DNA of 64,000 nt from Viola odorata (GCA_963691705.1 OY829539.1:65074327-65138326), one strand, 5' to 3'; positions 12,248-25,827 are shown, counted from the first letter of the stretch. The notes: a model not told the origin generated them from the sequence alone. Made by a program: numbers and translations.

Positions 12248-15200
12248 TCACAGATACGGTGGATCTTTTACACAGAGCATTGCATCTGGCAGTAAACTGT
12301 GACTGACTGGCTTCACCCCTCTTCTAAACCAATAGTTCATCAGGCACACTTCTAGTTTCCTCACCTGTAGACAGTTTTCCATCATGATTAGACAAGCAAT
12401 ACCAGGAATAATGAGTAGCCTACACCATTAAGCTATTTTACACCATTTCCCAAGCTTATAATAGACAGAGGAGAACAGACTGAGCAATTCTTAGGAAAGA
12501 TCATTTAACAGCAAAGGTAAACCGACATATCCAATCTACCTTTACAACAGAGACACTAACATTCAAGTACTCATCTTACTTTTCTTAATCTTAATCAAAA
12601 CTTGTCTAACATATTCCACCACTGTTTTTTTTTAAATTAAACCACCACTGTTAAGTATGCTACACAAGTTTTGCTTTTGATCCTAAATAATATTCCAAAA
12701 TCAGATAGAGAAAGATCAGATGATATTTCAAGAAAGCAAGAAGGAAGTTCGGTCTACACATGGATTACCAAAAATCTAAAAACAAGTTCTAAGGAATTGT
12801 TATAGGTGTGGCTTTGCGAGGGAACAGAGAACTGGCAACGTGAAAAACTTCCTCATAGAATCTATGATTTCATCAACGTGTTAGCCTAGTCATGTTCATT
12901 ACATATATACACACACAGATACCAATTGGTCCAAGGTTGAACATACTCCAAATAATTTTTTGTAAGTTTTAGCGGCAATAATAGAAAAATAAAAACAGAT
13001 CGGTGGTAGTTTAGAAAGTGACTGAATTATAGGTAAAGTACAACTCGAGGAATAGATGGAAGAAAAAATAAAGTTAAAAGCCTGGAAACTAAATGTCTCA
13101 CCACCAGGCTGTATATCGACAAGTGTATAACCTATGGGGCCAAAATCTTTGAACCAAAATTAAATGGAACAACTTTCAAATTTCAATGATGGGTCAAACA
13201 AAAATATGCACAATTCCAACTTAGCTAGTCAAGCCAATTCAGGTTGATCCCAACATACTGGTCGCTGGTCCTAAATAGGTTTGATTTAGGATATTTAACT
13301 TTAATGTACTGGGAGCTGGATCAGTTTATGGATATTCTAGCTGAACAAACCGGTGCAGGTTTCACAACCTAGATAATTGACAAGTGCTGTCAAAGTTGAT
13401 CAAATCATCAAATTTGCCGACAATCTGCAGAAACTTCACTGAGATGCTTGATTTGGCTCATAGGCCAGGATTTGTAAGAAGCTCTTTGGGGCCAGAAGCA
13501 GATTCAAATTAGCAGTTCCCTGCCAAAGCCTACCAAAAATTACTCTCAATTCAGACAGACTCACTCATTTCTACAATCTTAAAATTTGATAGAAGAGCAT
13601 ATTTCAGCTGCTTGAAATTCCTTACTCATTTCTACACCTAGACATTTTAGTTAAGGGAAGAACTAGATGAAGAAGATAAATCAATTCACAGGACCCTGAT
13701 TTGCTTGGAATTATCCCTTAGTTTTCCTTTCTTTTTTTCTGTGACAAGGATATAAACCCATGGCTCTCAATAGATTCTAAATTCCTCAAACTAACCAGCT
13801 TTAATGGATTAAATAAGGCTTAGTTGAGAAGAGTTGAGGTATAGTTATTATCCCTTCTCCTCTCTTTCTCTCTGTATACCAAAAAATGGCTCCCAACTGA
13901 ACTCGCTAGTAGACCACCTCACTCCCCTCACTTTTGGATCCCATCAACTTTTGCACTTTTCCAAACATGTACCATTTCTTAAACTGTAACAAATAAGAAA
14001 ATACAGAACTCCCTCAACAAATAGCCCTCCTACTCCAAGCAGAAAAAGAAATCCCACATAATCTGAGTAGTTCAATCATCAAAAATCACATGCCAATCAT
14101 GATTCTCACTAATAATCCCAATAAATATAAGAAATCCTTAACTAAAACAATAAAACCGAACTCTAACGAGATCCCAAGAAATATTGCCACTAAAGTATTC
14201 CTAGAAATAAAAGAACACTTCAGCTATAAGCAATTCTAATTGTATTACGCCCTAAGCTATAAGAAATATTGCCACTAAGAATCCCTTAGGAATACATGAA
14301 CACCTTAGCTATAAGCTATAAAGCAATTGAGAGTTTCAAAGTGGTGGTTTGTCTTGGACTACATGATATTCAGGTCTAATAGTAATCAGAACTAGGATAT
14401 TCAAGATAGACAGGAAATTCAAGAAAAAATAAGGCACCAATGAAATGGGAAACTAGATTTGGATGCTGTTACATATGTTTATGAAAAGCTCACACAGGGA
14501 TTTGCAGGAATATGAAATCTCAAAGCGAACATGTAATGGGATATTATCCGAAGACCATAAAATTTCAGCAGGTTACTCTAACTTTCTTCTAATGACTTGA
14601 ACACCAACATGGTTTTTCTTCTATTCCTGATTTCTACCACTGTCTAACCCCATTGTCAAGGACCTAATGGTGATAGTAAAGAGGGAATAACGTACCTGTC
14701 TAACAATAAATGGCTCCTCCGAAACACTTAATGGCGTTGTCAATATTGTCAGAAAGCCATTTCGATTCCCATAAACAATGTCTGTGAAAGGTCGATCACC
14801 CACCTGCGGTAGATGAATAGAGCATGTGAAATCAACTTAAGATGAAGCTAACCAATCAGGACGTTTAGAAATGTAAATATATATATTACCATGATTAATT
14901 GTGAAGATTTACAGCCAAAGTGTTTCTCAATTTCTTCTGCTGTTCCAGCTGGTTTCTTCACCCCTAGTTATAACACACGAACAACCACATCAATAACACA
15001 TAACTAAGCGCATTTGGTTAGTATCTCCATTCACAAAACATCAGCTATGCACACATAAGTTGCATAACAGAATTTCTAAACAATGAAATGAAACTTACTA
15101 TGTCGAATGACTTTGATCCCAATTGCCTTCTCAAGAGCTCTGGCTTTTGAACGATCATGGTCATACTCATTGAGGCCTAGCACATTGCACAAATATCACA

Positions 15201-15865
15201 TTATTACATATAACACATGAGAATAAGCATGCCAGACAACAACAAGAACAAGTTCCAAAAGTATTACCAGCAGAATTGCTGAAAACGGCAATATCATTCC
15301 CAAAAACAGATTTACACAGCTGCATGGACGACTACAGAGGAGGCCACATGGAGAGAGTATAAGGAACAGTAATTGTATTATCCTTATCAAAAACTACACC
15401 TTTAAACCCCCTTCTGTGAAGCTCAACCCAATCGATGTGTCTAATGTCAGCCACTGAAACGTGAGGGAGGGCTAAATGCTGGTCTCTGGCAAACACTGCG
15501 ACGGAAGAGACAATGCCCTCGACGTTAACACGCTGACCCAAAGCGGCTTTAAAATCAATCAACCACATGTTGGCGGTGGATTTTTGGGTTTCTTGGAACT
15601 GTAGGTCACTTGGGTCCTTATGGTTACAGCTGCTTGGAATGGAAGGAGAGCGAGGGAGCAGGTGCTTGGGCGTAGAATTCGGCGGAGACTGAAGGAGACA
15701 GAGGAGGGTTTTGAATTTGATTTTAGGGTGAGATTGGGGATTTTGCAGAGATGATGAAAGGGAAGAAGAGAGTTGGGTAAAGAAAAAGAACCAACATAGG
15801 CATAGCTGTGGCTGGACTGCATTCCCAATCCAGTAGTACCTACCAGTAGCTCTTTTGGGTGACAT
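12248..15865 (-). CDS. PGPP1: PGPP1-like phosphatidylglycerophosphate phosphatase (HAD family) with an in-frame TAG
   Basis: Five exons: 15865-15268, 15176-15099, 14963-14890, 14803-14696 and 12364-12248, all with consistent phases. The family removes phosphate from phosphatidylglycerophosphate to make phosphatidylglycerol, in plastids and mitochondria. Seen in the sequence: a serine-rich leader (probable transit peptide), the HAD motif FDKDNT with its two aspartates, the lysine region VKKPAGT, and the acidic motif GDRPFTDIVYGNRNG. The oddity is a TAG at 15332-15334 directly after TLSMWPPL. The same frame then continues with SSMQLCKSVFGNDIAVFSNSA, as in homologues, so one codon has become a stop. 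The last intron is 2.3 kb. Either this is a recently broken allele, or there is a base error, or splicing avoids the stop. A second frame offers an alternative leader (see findings). Confidence 0.75.
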
Positions 15866-16939
15866 AACCAACTTCCTCTTGCCAAACCAGAATGCCCAAC
15901 AGCCACTAAAGTCTTCTACCTTAACAGAAAAAGAAAAATATTGGATTCCGACTCCGAGACGTTTTCTACCCTTTTTTTTTAATTAATTTTAACGTTAAAT
16001 TTTAAGTAATTTTCAGTTAACTATTAGTAATTTTTCTTTTGAAAAGAAGAAAGAAAATAACATTTCTTCACCAAATTAAAAAAATATATATATAGAATTC
16101 CTGATAAGGCATTTTCTTCGGATAATTTCTTATAGGAGGAAAATATACCGTACTTAGATCTTATAGTTGTTCTATGAATTCTGAAAATGACTATCTTTAT
16201 ATCAATAATCAACTGAACGATGGCAAAACTTTATTTATATCTTCATTGGGGATTTCTCCAATCTCTATTTAAAACACCTTTATTTATTTTGCTAAATTTT
16301 TCTCAGCCTTGAATTGGATTTCTGTTTTATTATATTTTCTGAATCTTACATAAAAACTTCTCTTTCCTCTATTATTGTTTTATACTTGATTGATTCAGTT
16401 AATTCAGATTCACTTTTATTTCCTTTGAAACGATCCTCTTTCTACTATTTATAAGTCAATTTCGTGCATAATATTAAGTTGTATTTATTTGTTTTTTATA
16501 ATATCGATGGTCGATCAGACACCGTCAAGAAGACTCAACCGGCTAAAAAATAAAGAATCAAATTTGTAATAAAACAAAAAATTTCAAAATCTATTGCTTT
16601 TAAAACTAGTGGCCTATACTTACCTAAAATTACAATTTTGACTTTATTTGTAGTAAACAAGTTAGAAAAAAAATGGTAAAAACTTATGAAATTGGACAAG
16701 ATATGTAACAAAATTGTAGGACTAATATAATAAAAAAGATTTCTTTTACAATTTGATTATGAATATTTCCTTTAGTAAATTTTCTCTTTGATTTTTTGTG
16801 TAACGTGGACTCTTACCATATATAAATTGAAAACACATATTCGTATTGAGAAAATCTTAAGTACACTAGGAGTACCTACCACTCGGTACCTTTTCATATA
16901 AAAAATTGACACGTAATAATAATTTAATAAAAAATAATA
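15866..16939. other. AT-rich upstream spacer
   Basis: Promoter side of the phosphatase gene. I see no coding sequence or transposon end here. Confidence 0.4.
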
Positions 16940-17175
16940 CTCCCTCCGTCCCATATTAACTGTCGCTTTACTATTCATGCACGTATTTCGAGGAAGCCGA
17001 ATGACTCACTATTTGACCCCAAAAAAATTCGTACTTTTTTTCGAACATACGTTAATCCTTAACCTACGTTCGAGAAAAAATTCGAAAGTTTTTGAGGTCA
17101 AATAGTGTGTCATCCGCCCTCCTCGAATGCGTGCATGAATAGTGGCCAGTGACAGTTAATATGGGACGGAGGGAG
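16940..17175. mobile_element. Stowaway-type MITE
   Basis: It is 236 bp and starts with CTCCCTCCGTCCC and ends with the reverse complement GGGACGGAGGGAG, flanked by TA on both sides. This is the hallmark of Stowaway (Tc1/mariner) MITEs. The interior is itself an imperfect palindrome. Confidence 0.85.
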
Positions 17176-17314
17176 TATAACTTAATATGAAAAGAATAAA
17201 CTCCATTAATTTCTTATCATATCAATTAAAAATTAACACGTCGATTTTTTATATAAAAAGGTATCGAATAATAATTAACTATAATGTATATAACTTTTTT
17301 CCCGTACGTTTTAG

Positions 17315-17965
17315 TCTACTTAACATCATAGTTATTAGAACCGGATCGGACCGGACAACGAACCGGAGATAAAAATTTGGTGGTTCAACCGGGTTCAACC
17401 GGGTTCGACCGGATTGTAGATGCTGGTCCGTTTTGAACCGTTCACGCATTGAACTGTTCAATCATAGATAATTGAATCGGATTGAACCGGCCGGTTTTTA
17501 TACTATGATGGGCCTTTAATGGGGTGGCCCATCATATTTTTTATAAAAAAAAAAAAACCTAAAGGCAACCGAAACGGCGTCGTTTTGGTTGCCTCTTTGA
17601 TGGGCTGGCCCATGCCGGTAATGGACCAGCCCATCAATTTTTTTTTTTAAAAAAAAAAACCAAACCAAACCAAAACGGCGTCGTTTTGGTTTGGTTCATC
17701 AAACCAGTTGGTTCAACCCGGTTCAATTCAATTCACCAGTTATATAAAAACTGTCCGGTTCGACCGATTGAACCCGGTTAACATGCACATCCGATCCGAT
17801 AGCTGAATCAAACCGGAAACGTGAAAAACACCAGTTAAACCGGCCGAATCGACCGATCCGATCCGGTTCTAATAACTATGCTTAACATACATCTTTCCGG
17901 TTATAATCTGCCATCCGGAGGACCGAAGCACGATGAGATTGACTGAAAGATGTATGTTAAGTAGA
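17315..17965. mobile_element. Small inverted-repeat element split by a hAT-like insertion
   Basis: TCTACTTAACAT at 17315 continues after the insertion as ACATCTTTC, and the exact reverse complement GAAAGATGTATGTTAAGTAGA ends at 17965. Without the insertion the host element is about 90 bp. The inserted element sits inside its left arm. Confidence 0.6.
17327..17880. mobile_element. hAT-like non-autonomous element, 554 bp, TSD CTTAACAT
   Basis: The terminal inverted repeats are CATAGTTATTAGAACCGGAT and its complement, and CTTAACAT is repeated at 17319-17326 and 17881-17888. The 8-bp duplication fits hAT. The interior is full of GGTTCAA/CCGGTT motifs arranged as subterminal inverted repeats, with paired poly-A and poly-T tracts around AACGGCGTCGTTTTGG. 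No transposase is present. Confidence 0.8.
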
Positions 17966-18657
17966 ATCTTTCAGATGATAAGACTGCGGCACTGCCTAAT
18001 CTTCTAAATAACCAACGACCAATTTATAACTAGGTGGTACTTCCCACGGTTCAAACCTCAAACTATGCATTCGTATCTTTGGCAGAATACAAGTAAACTA
18101 ATGCCATGGACAAACAAGTAAACTAAACTCTTTAATGATTTGCATACCAAACAGCCCGTAGAAAAACATGTTTTTGGTTTATACAAGAAAAAGTGGCTTC
18201 ATATAATCTCATTTTTGCCTTCAAAGGTCCAATCCTTCCTAAGTTCCCTATACAATCAATATCCTACTCTCATCCTCATTTACAACAACGGCGCAATGGT
18301 TTAGTGAAAAACACATGCATCTGTAAACTGGCTCATCAAACTTCCACCAAAAAATGAACACCGCTCACATCATTAACCTAACATCCCTTGTTCGTTCAAT
18401 ATCGCAACAACCAGAGGGCTTAGTACAGCACATCCTTCCGTTGTTCGTTCAATATCGCAACAACCAGAGGGCTTAGTACAGCACATCCTTCCGTTAGCAG
18501 AATCACTTACCACAATCGAGCTCAGAACGCACAAACATTAACAGGCAGCAGAAGATAATGCATCTTGTTCTCCCATCCATAACTACATCAATTTCAAGTT
18601 CTTGAAGGCATCTTGTTTCATCATTTGATTTAACCTTTATGTTCCAACACCTACTAA
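17966..18657. other. Spacer with a 53-bp tandem repeat
   Basis: Region downstream of the NUP160 relict. It holds the tandem duplication at 18388-18495 and no gene. A stretch near 18540 repeats AACAGGCAGCAGAAG, also found in the last NUP160 exon at about 18656, which suggests a duplicated piece of that exon. Confidence 0.4.
18388..18495. repeat. 53-bp tandem repeat, two copies
   Basis: TTGTTCGTTCAATATCGC starts two essentially identical 53-bp units at 18388 and 18441. Being nearly unchanged, this is a recent local duplication. Confidence 0.85.
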
Positions 18658-21600
18658 CAGGCAGCAGAAGCAAATGCATCCTCGGAGTCCACCTTTAGCT
18701 ACAAAAGATGGGAAAAAACACTGTTCAGTCCATAACAAAGTTGGACCCCATTTAGAACTTACCAAACTAATGAAATAAATATTGCTTACCAGCTTAAGAT
18801 GATTCATCAATGCTCCCTGTAAAAGCATTTTGAGCTTCTCACACTGATCGACCATGTGACCCAATTTAATGCATTCCTCAATTTGGCAACACAGACGCTC
18901 TATGGTTGTGTAAGGGAACCAAACAGCGAATGGCTTTTTCCTATTAATCAAGTCGGATGGTCTCTGAAGAAGAGTGATAAACAGACACCAGCATTAATAC
19001 CATTTAACAAAGTGCCTTAGGGTTAAAAAAATAGCTATGCATAAAAGCCTGTTTAGGTCAGATCTCAGCATCCCTTTCATAAATCAAAGCATATGGACAT
19101 GAGGAACTGAAAGATACCAAAAGCCAACAGTAGCATAGGACAAGGTAAACATGACCATAAGTTATGCGACTCAAAGCCTGTTGCATTGTATGTGTCAGGA
19201 TGTAAAAATGACTTCATCCATATATCCTATGATATTTCAGTATGGTTTAAATACCAAAATTGAGAGGATTTTTACTGCTGACACTGCAAAGCTTCCATTT
19301 TTTTCCATAAAGCTGAGCCGATTCACATTTCATTTGAGTGGTTTTACAATTGAGGACAGTATGCCTAATTGATAGTCAAGGCTAAGGCTTGAAGGGTGAG
19401 AAGAATTCTATTCAGAAAACCTCTCTAGCTTTGCAGGGATGAAAAATCTTAGGGAGGGAAAAAATGTTCCACAGCATTTGGCTAGTTGACTTCTCAAATT
19501 CCTGTTCGGCCAGGAAAAGTGCCCTTCATCAACCAAGTATAAAGTAGAGGAGTTTTGACATGAGATGCTAAAGACCATATAAAGACGGTGAAAGGGTGAG
19601 ACTGAATAGATTGCAGCTTACCACTGAGGCAAATGATTCAGTATACTCGAGCAACATATTTGTAGCTTCCATGTATCGACCATAATTGACATACAGTTGG
19701 GACAAAGATGCAGGGCTTCATTCTTGACCACTCATGCCCCAGGTTCTCTCTCTTCGGACATCCTGTAAGCAATGAGAACAAGATTAAGGTAGTTCAGCAA
19801 GTCTTTGGGTGATATAACTACAGAAAACTACAGCTGCATTTCTCCAATATATGTGTAAGGAAAATCCATGAACGGGCATAAAAAAGACAACATGCAACTA
19901 AGGTTTATAACACCAACTAAAAAATATCAAGACCCTTCCCAAAACCTGTTGAGAAGAACAACAGCTGGGATAAAGTGTAAAGCTGAAAGTCTTTACCAAA
20001 TGATTCACAATAAGAAGGCTGCAATGTATAAACTACAGAAGACAACTTTCTGCCAGAGAGGTAAAGTAAAAGAAAAGATGAGCTCCAACCCCAGGCAGCT
20101 TTTTCTTCTTTTCTTTCCAAATCATCTTTTAACTAAAAAATACCCAGGTGCAGGTGTAAAGACCAGAGGATAACAATATTCTAGACATTAAACTCCAACT
20201 ACTTCGAAAATTCCCAACATTTCACACAGCTCGTTTCGTATGCTATTATGTTACATGTAAATTCAAAATCATCAAATTACCTTGAACATGTGTACCAGCC
20301 ATAGAGGCAATTCAATGTGAGGATCTGTATGAAGAAGTGTTTCAGCAACAGTAACTGGTAACACAGCATGAAAAGCCTTATATTTTCCCTGCAGTGAAAA
20401 GAATATTCCATAAGGTTAGAGAAAGAAACGAAAGATGAACGATCTAGTTTTTCATCACAGGCATGATGAAACATGACTGCAGATGCATGTGCATAAAACT
20501 CTGCAATATGTCCATAATCAAAAGACCCATTGGTAGTAACCCACTTCAATTTCAGCAAATCTATTTTATTACACCTAAGCAGAGTCCCTCAGAAAACTAC
20601 TGGCAAAATGAGGTAACAAAAGTTAACCCAGAGTAAACCTTGTAGAAATTATGGTACAAGCCATTAAGTCAACCCCAGGCATCCAACCAAAGAAATGCAT
20701 TGGGGTAAAACTCTAAGGACCTGCAGAGACTACATATCTCCTGCTAGTGGAGTTCTCAAAAAAAAAAAAATCTAAATATGCATCACCTCCACAGGTAAAG
20801 GCTGCAAATCCAAATGTAGCATCCTGAAGTTACAGTGGAGCTCGGATACTAAATTCGTGATGGGATGATCACTTTACTACCTCAAACCCATCATAAGTGT
20901 AAACCTAACTTCTTTCATTTCACTTGTATTTTCATGAAAAGATTTACAGTACCAGTGCATCTGACTCCTTTGCTCATCCTGAATGTGACTTAATCAGAAG
21001 CCAATGATGTCAACCAACATTCTAAGATTTAAATATAAATAAACGGAAAAACAAAAACAAGTGAAATTTCCTTTGAGATATATCCCTCATTCGAATACCA
21101 GCAGATTAGAAGGTGAAAGAAGACTATCAGCAATGGAACTGTAGATACACAGAACGAATATGAGTCCATCCACTACTTTTCTTTTTAAACTGGGGGGGAG
21201 GGGGGGGCATCTGATAACCAAATGGAAAAAGTGTAAAGATACTAACAAGATAAAGCTCGAGAATCTCCCATTGACTATTCCCTTTAGATTGTAAAGACAT
21301 CGTGCAAGCATCAGCTAAACCTTCAGCAGTCATTTCTTCCATATCAGATGTCAATAATAGACCATGCATCCTGAAATAATTCATTAAACTCGTATCACAT
21401 GGCATTTATCTGATAATTTGAATAAAAGATAAATTTATATTAAGTTCCCTATGAGAGCACTCAATTGGGGGAAAAATAGTGGCTTAGAATGATAATGTAA
21501 GAAAGGACTAGCATGGCTACATGGTTAAGGAAATGTAAGAAAGGACAAGAACCATCCTACCCTGCATATGAGGAGCCCGCTTTGTCTGAACAGCATTTCA

Positions 21601-24600
21601 ATGACATGGCAGAGAGAAAACTCTTTCCAGTTCCCTAAACAAAGAGAAGGCAAGTTAGATTCGCAAGCATCGCTAAAGGGACATTCATAATTGTAGTGAA
21701 AGAATATTCCTGCAACGAAATCAGGAGAACCACACCTCTTCAATCCTGAGTCCTTCCAGAATTTTATAAGAACTGTGAAAGCCATATCATATAAATTTTC
21801 CTGGACCAAGAGATCAACCAACTCCGGTGATGGCTTTCCTGTTCCTGGACAAGCAGGAAATTAATTGATTATCTGAAGATATCTGAAGAGAGAATCAGAA
21901 ATAAAACAAGGCACTAAATTTTTCATAATTATTTCAAAATGCTTAAAGCAGCAAGGATACTTGAGCAATGTTATACAATAAGCACTCTCGTATTAAAATG
22001 GCAAAAAGTGCTTACCAGTGAACGTCCATCTGACATTTGCTAATGACAGCAAATATTCTGCTGAAGTTAGCACAAACTCATTTTCAAGCTTTTCAAGATC
22101 AATGTAAAACTGAAGTTGTGACTGAGGAACACTACCAGCTACTGCAACAGAAAAAAAAAAAATTTTTTGCATCAAGCTTTATAATCCATAAGTAGGAAGC
22201 AATTAATAAACAGACAAATAAAAGAAGAGAAATAATCAGTCAAAATGATCAAATGAAAGTTGTCCCTAAGAATGCACCTAATAGAATGGTATAAAAATCG
22301 GGAATGCAAATATATATAATAGGCCGATAAATAAACAGAGGTTTGTTGTCGCAATAATTATGCTGTTCTTGAGCTGATTTTTTTGCCTTTTTACTCGGGT
22401 AATTCTCACTACCAAGTAAATTTCTGTCAACCAGAAGATCAATCCAGGCATATGCAGGATGAACACGGAGCAGTGCATTGATAGCAGCAGAAAGACCATT
22501 CAGCCTCTTGCAACACAAGAGATATGTGCTGGTGATCAATCAGAACTAATTCAGTCCTCAAACGAGATGAATATTGGTACATGTAAGTAGCTGCCTTTCG
22601 CCAGTTATGCTGCTTCGCCAAGATGTCTGAACGCTCAGCCTACAAATAGAAGTGCAGAAAATTCTTGGGGTATTAGAACAGTCAAAATATTATGAGGTCA
22701 AAGCAGTATATGAGGTTTATTTTCTATTTTGCAGCATACCTTCCAAGCAAGCTCTTGCTCAATCTTCTCGGCTAAACCAATGAATGGTAATTGACCATCA
22801 CAAAGTACCTGGGATGTATATAAATGAAAAAGTTAATACGAAAATAACTGAAAAAAGTACAGCATGATATTTTATGGGAGCCTATAGTGTGAATGAAAGC
22901 AACCTCTTAAAAAAGCATCTAAAAATCAAGATTGGTTTTTTTTCTTTCACAATTTGTAAGTAGCATAATTGACAATGAAGGTTTAAAGATGTTAGCGATA
23001 TGGCAATCACCTTCATTGCTCCACGCTCAAAGACCACAATTATTAAACGCCTCAAGCAGATGTACTTGCTATCCTCATCTGGATTTGACAGTATTCCACA
23101 ATATGCATCATACAGATGATTAAGATTCAAACTAAACTTGAAGACATTTGCCCAAAGTCTTCCTTTGACAGTAGTTTCTGACTCATTCATAATATCTTCC
23201 CCAGACAAATCATCTTTCCTGCTAAGAGCTTCATCAACTTGCTCAAGAGCAGCAAGCGCAAACTGAGAAGCGCCCTCACTTATGTTGTATTGCTCAAATA
23301 TCTGCATTGCCCAATGAAAATAATGGACCTTCCATGCAGCAGGTGACGTGCAACTATCTGGGATAAAATCAGAAATAGTTTAAGACGCAAAAATGTCATC
23401 AGTTTAGAAATTTTAAAATGATATATTTTTTATGTAGAGACATAATTCTGGTAGAAAAGCTCTAACCAAAGCCAAGTTCTGGCAATCCTGCTTCACAAGA
23501 CAAATCTTGCAAAGCTTTGAACTTTTCCAGATGACGCTCTAATTAGCAAAGTCAAACAATTAAATGTCGTAAACATAATCGTTACATGGTGACATTTTGG
23601 AGAACGCTTTCCTAGTTAACAGGAGCAAAGAAATTTAAGTTTTCCAAATGTTCATCTTAGATTCTCAGAACGACTGTAGCACTCCTTCGTACCTTAAGCG
23701 ACCTTCACGCTTGGGGGAAGAATATTTTATATATTTGAGTTCCAGCAGTAATTAACTGAAAATGATATCAGGCAATGAAATACCTGAAAAAACACCGAAT
23801 AGCTTCTCAAACTTTTTTCTCCTTCAGAGTTCCATGGAGACCACACTGTGATTGAGCAAGAAGGCAAAACCCTAGAAGATGATGGAGTACACACCAGTTG
23901 CCATCACTATCTTGAATACTTCTAGATACCTTTTCCCTTCGCGAGTTGGCCTCAACAATAGTAAGCAGATACTTGATAGTAGAAAATTTGACAAGAAAAA
24001 GCAAAACGTACTTCAGCTAAAAACTCACAAATGTTAATCAGTAAAACCAGTCATTTTGTAAAACTGGAGATGCATATAAACAACCTCAACAGCGTGATAC
24101 TGGCCATGCCTCAGGAGGATTAAAGCAAGCTCATTTGAACACCTTAAGAAATTAGATCCTTCGCCAAACACAACCAAGCTCGTAAATTCCCGCACTGAAC
24201 TAACAATATCTTGTGGATTTGGGAAACCTCTACAAGAAGAGTGGCTCGGATTTCCAGAGGAAGCTTGAATTTTTAGTAGAAGTATGAAAGCCAATGTAAA
24301 GTCACATTTTCCAAGTTTCTCACTCCATGACCTTTTATCGGCATTGTTATCTGCTTGACATAACAGAAATATCTTCAACACCCAAGCTATGGTCACTTAC
24401 AGTCATGTACAATACTATAAAGGGAATCAATAAAGCAAAGTTTACTGGAAGAGAATGAAAAAAGGTTGGATTATTAAAAGGGAATATATGAGAGGTGAAA
24501 AAAATTTCCTACACATATTGTGAAGCCTTTCTGCTCTTTATTGCTTTTGGTGCCCTGAAGTGAATTTTGTTTGCTGAAATACAACGATTTTTTCCACCTT

Positions 24601-25826
24601 TTCACTTTATATTTACTTACTTTAATCTTTTGAAATATTTTTCTTTGCTCACATTTTTTATTTGAAACTCTCCTCATAACAAAACATTCAAGTTTGTCCA
24701 GAAGTACACAGATGAATTAAGTAATAAATAGTGATGATATTTGTCTGCCCCATATTAAAAACCAAAGCTACAAGATGATAGCTGTTTAGTATAGAATGAG
24801 GGCAATTTACCAGTTAGCTATACTATTATCACTTCAGTAAATCAGCGACATGCTAAACAATCAGAAATATTTAGCAACTTGTATGGCCTCCAGCAAGAGA
24901 AGCCAAATAAAATTCCACCTGTCCACAGCCTTCAAAGAGTACAATACCAAGCACAAACTTACCAATTCGCAAAGATGATAATTGATAACTAAAATCTTCA
25001 ATGGCAGGAGATTCAGATGGTTCTGTGCACAGGAAATGAATTGCTAGCCACTCAGAAACAGTTTCTTGAATCATGGGCACCAATTCCAGTTGTATTCTGG
25101 ATATATCACTATGCAACATATTAATCTGCATGCAAAAATGAGTGTAAGTTTACACATTAAAATCCAATAGAAGTAAAATAACAATAAACTTCTTCCAGAA
25201 GGAGAAAGAAATTTATTTAAAAAATCATAAAAATGTCTTGATAGGCAACAGCTAAGTGTTTTACTATGCAAACACATATGCAACCAAAGTATATGATGTC
25301 AAAAGAATAATTTTAATTAAACCATGAGTAGTGAAGTTTAGCAACTAGTAGTTAGACACTGAAAAAGTGAGAATATAATCAGTTGCTTGCATATACATTA
25401 GCTGTATGTTGTAAGTTGACTGCAGCATCAATTGCTTGAGTATGTGTACAAGGAACCTAAACACAGTATGCCATTTTCCCAGAAAGTAGAAGGACAAATC
25501 CAGGACCATTCACAGATTAAGTAGAAGCACAATTAAAATCCAATACTAGCACATGATAAAGTAATCAATTGTGTTGATTTTGAGTGGTATTAAAAAAGTT
25601 AACACTTGTGACACACAAACTGGATAACTAGTGGACATGAAGAGCTATAGCTTGAATATCTGCATAAAAGAACATATTTAAATCCAAAGGAAAATAGAGA
25701 CACTGACATGTCCACTGATGTTCTGAAGATAGCCAAGAAACAGAAGAATGTCCAATGCGGATTCAAACATCACCATTGCAATTTGAGAAGTAGCCTGGAC
25801 CACAACATTAGTATCTTTCATGAAAA
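18658..25826 (-). pseudogene. NUP160: C-terminal half of nucleoporin NUP160, copy A, decayed
   Basis: About fourteen exon-like blocks match plant NUP160, scaffold subunit of the NUP107-160 nuclear-pore subcomplex. In order: QATSQIAMVMFESALDILLF (25708-25826), QLELVPMIQETVSEWL (near 25050), GHGQ-type block (near 24100-24360), LLGFCLLAQSQCGLHG (near 23880), FEQYNISEGASQFALAALEQ (near 23270), FIGLAEKIEQELAWK (near 22770), LSAAINALLRVHPAYAWID (near 22450), KLENEFVLTSAEYLLSLANV (near 22060), ENLYDMAFTVLIKFWKDSGL (near 21770), QSKGNSQWEILELYL (near 21270), LPLWLVHMFK (near 20290), then 19620-19765 and the last exons with a stop near 18658. The N-terminal half is absent. A 2-bp loss in the block near 22505 shifts the frame, eight codons are missing near 22613, and TGA at 19718-19720 interrupts GMSGQE. 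It lies directly behind DUF247 and cannot make NUP160. Confidence 0.82.
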
Positions 25827-25827
25827 G

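Noticed and set aside
10995..18495. Tandem repeats as a possible CRISPR array
   Set aside because: There are only two adjacent copies of each unit without spacers, in a plant nuclear context.
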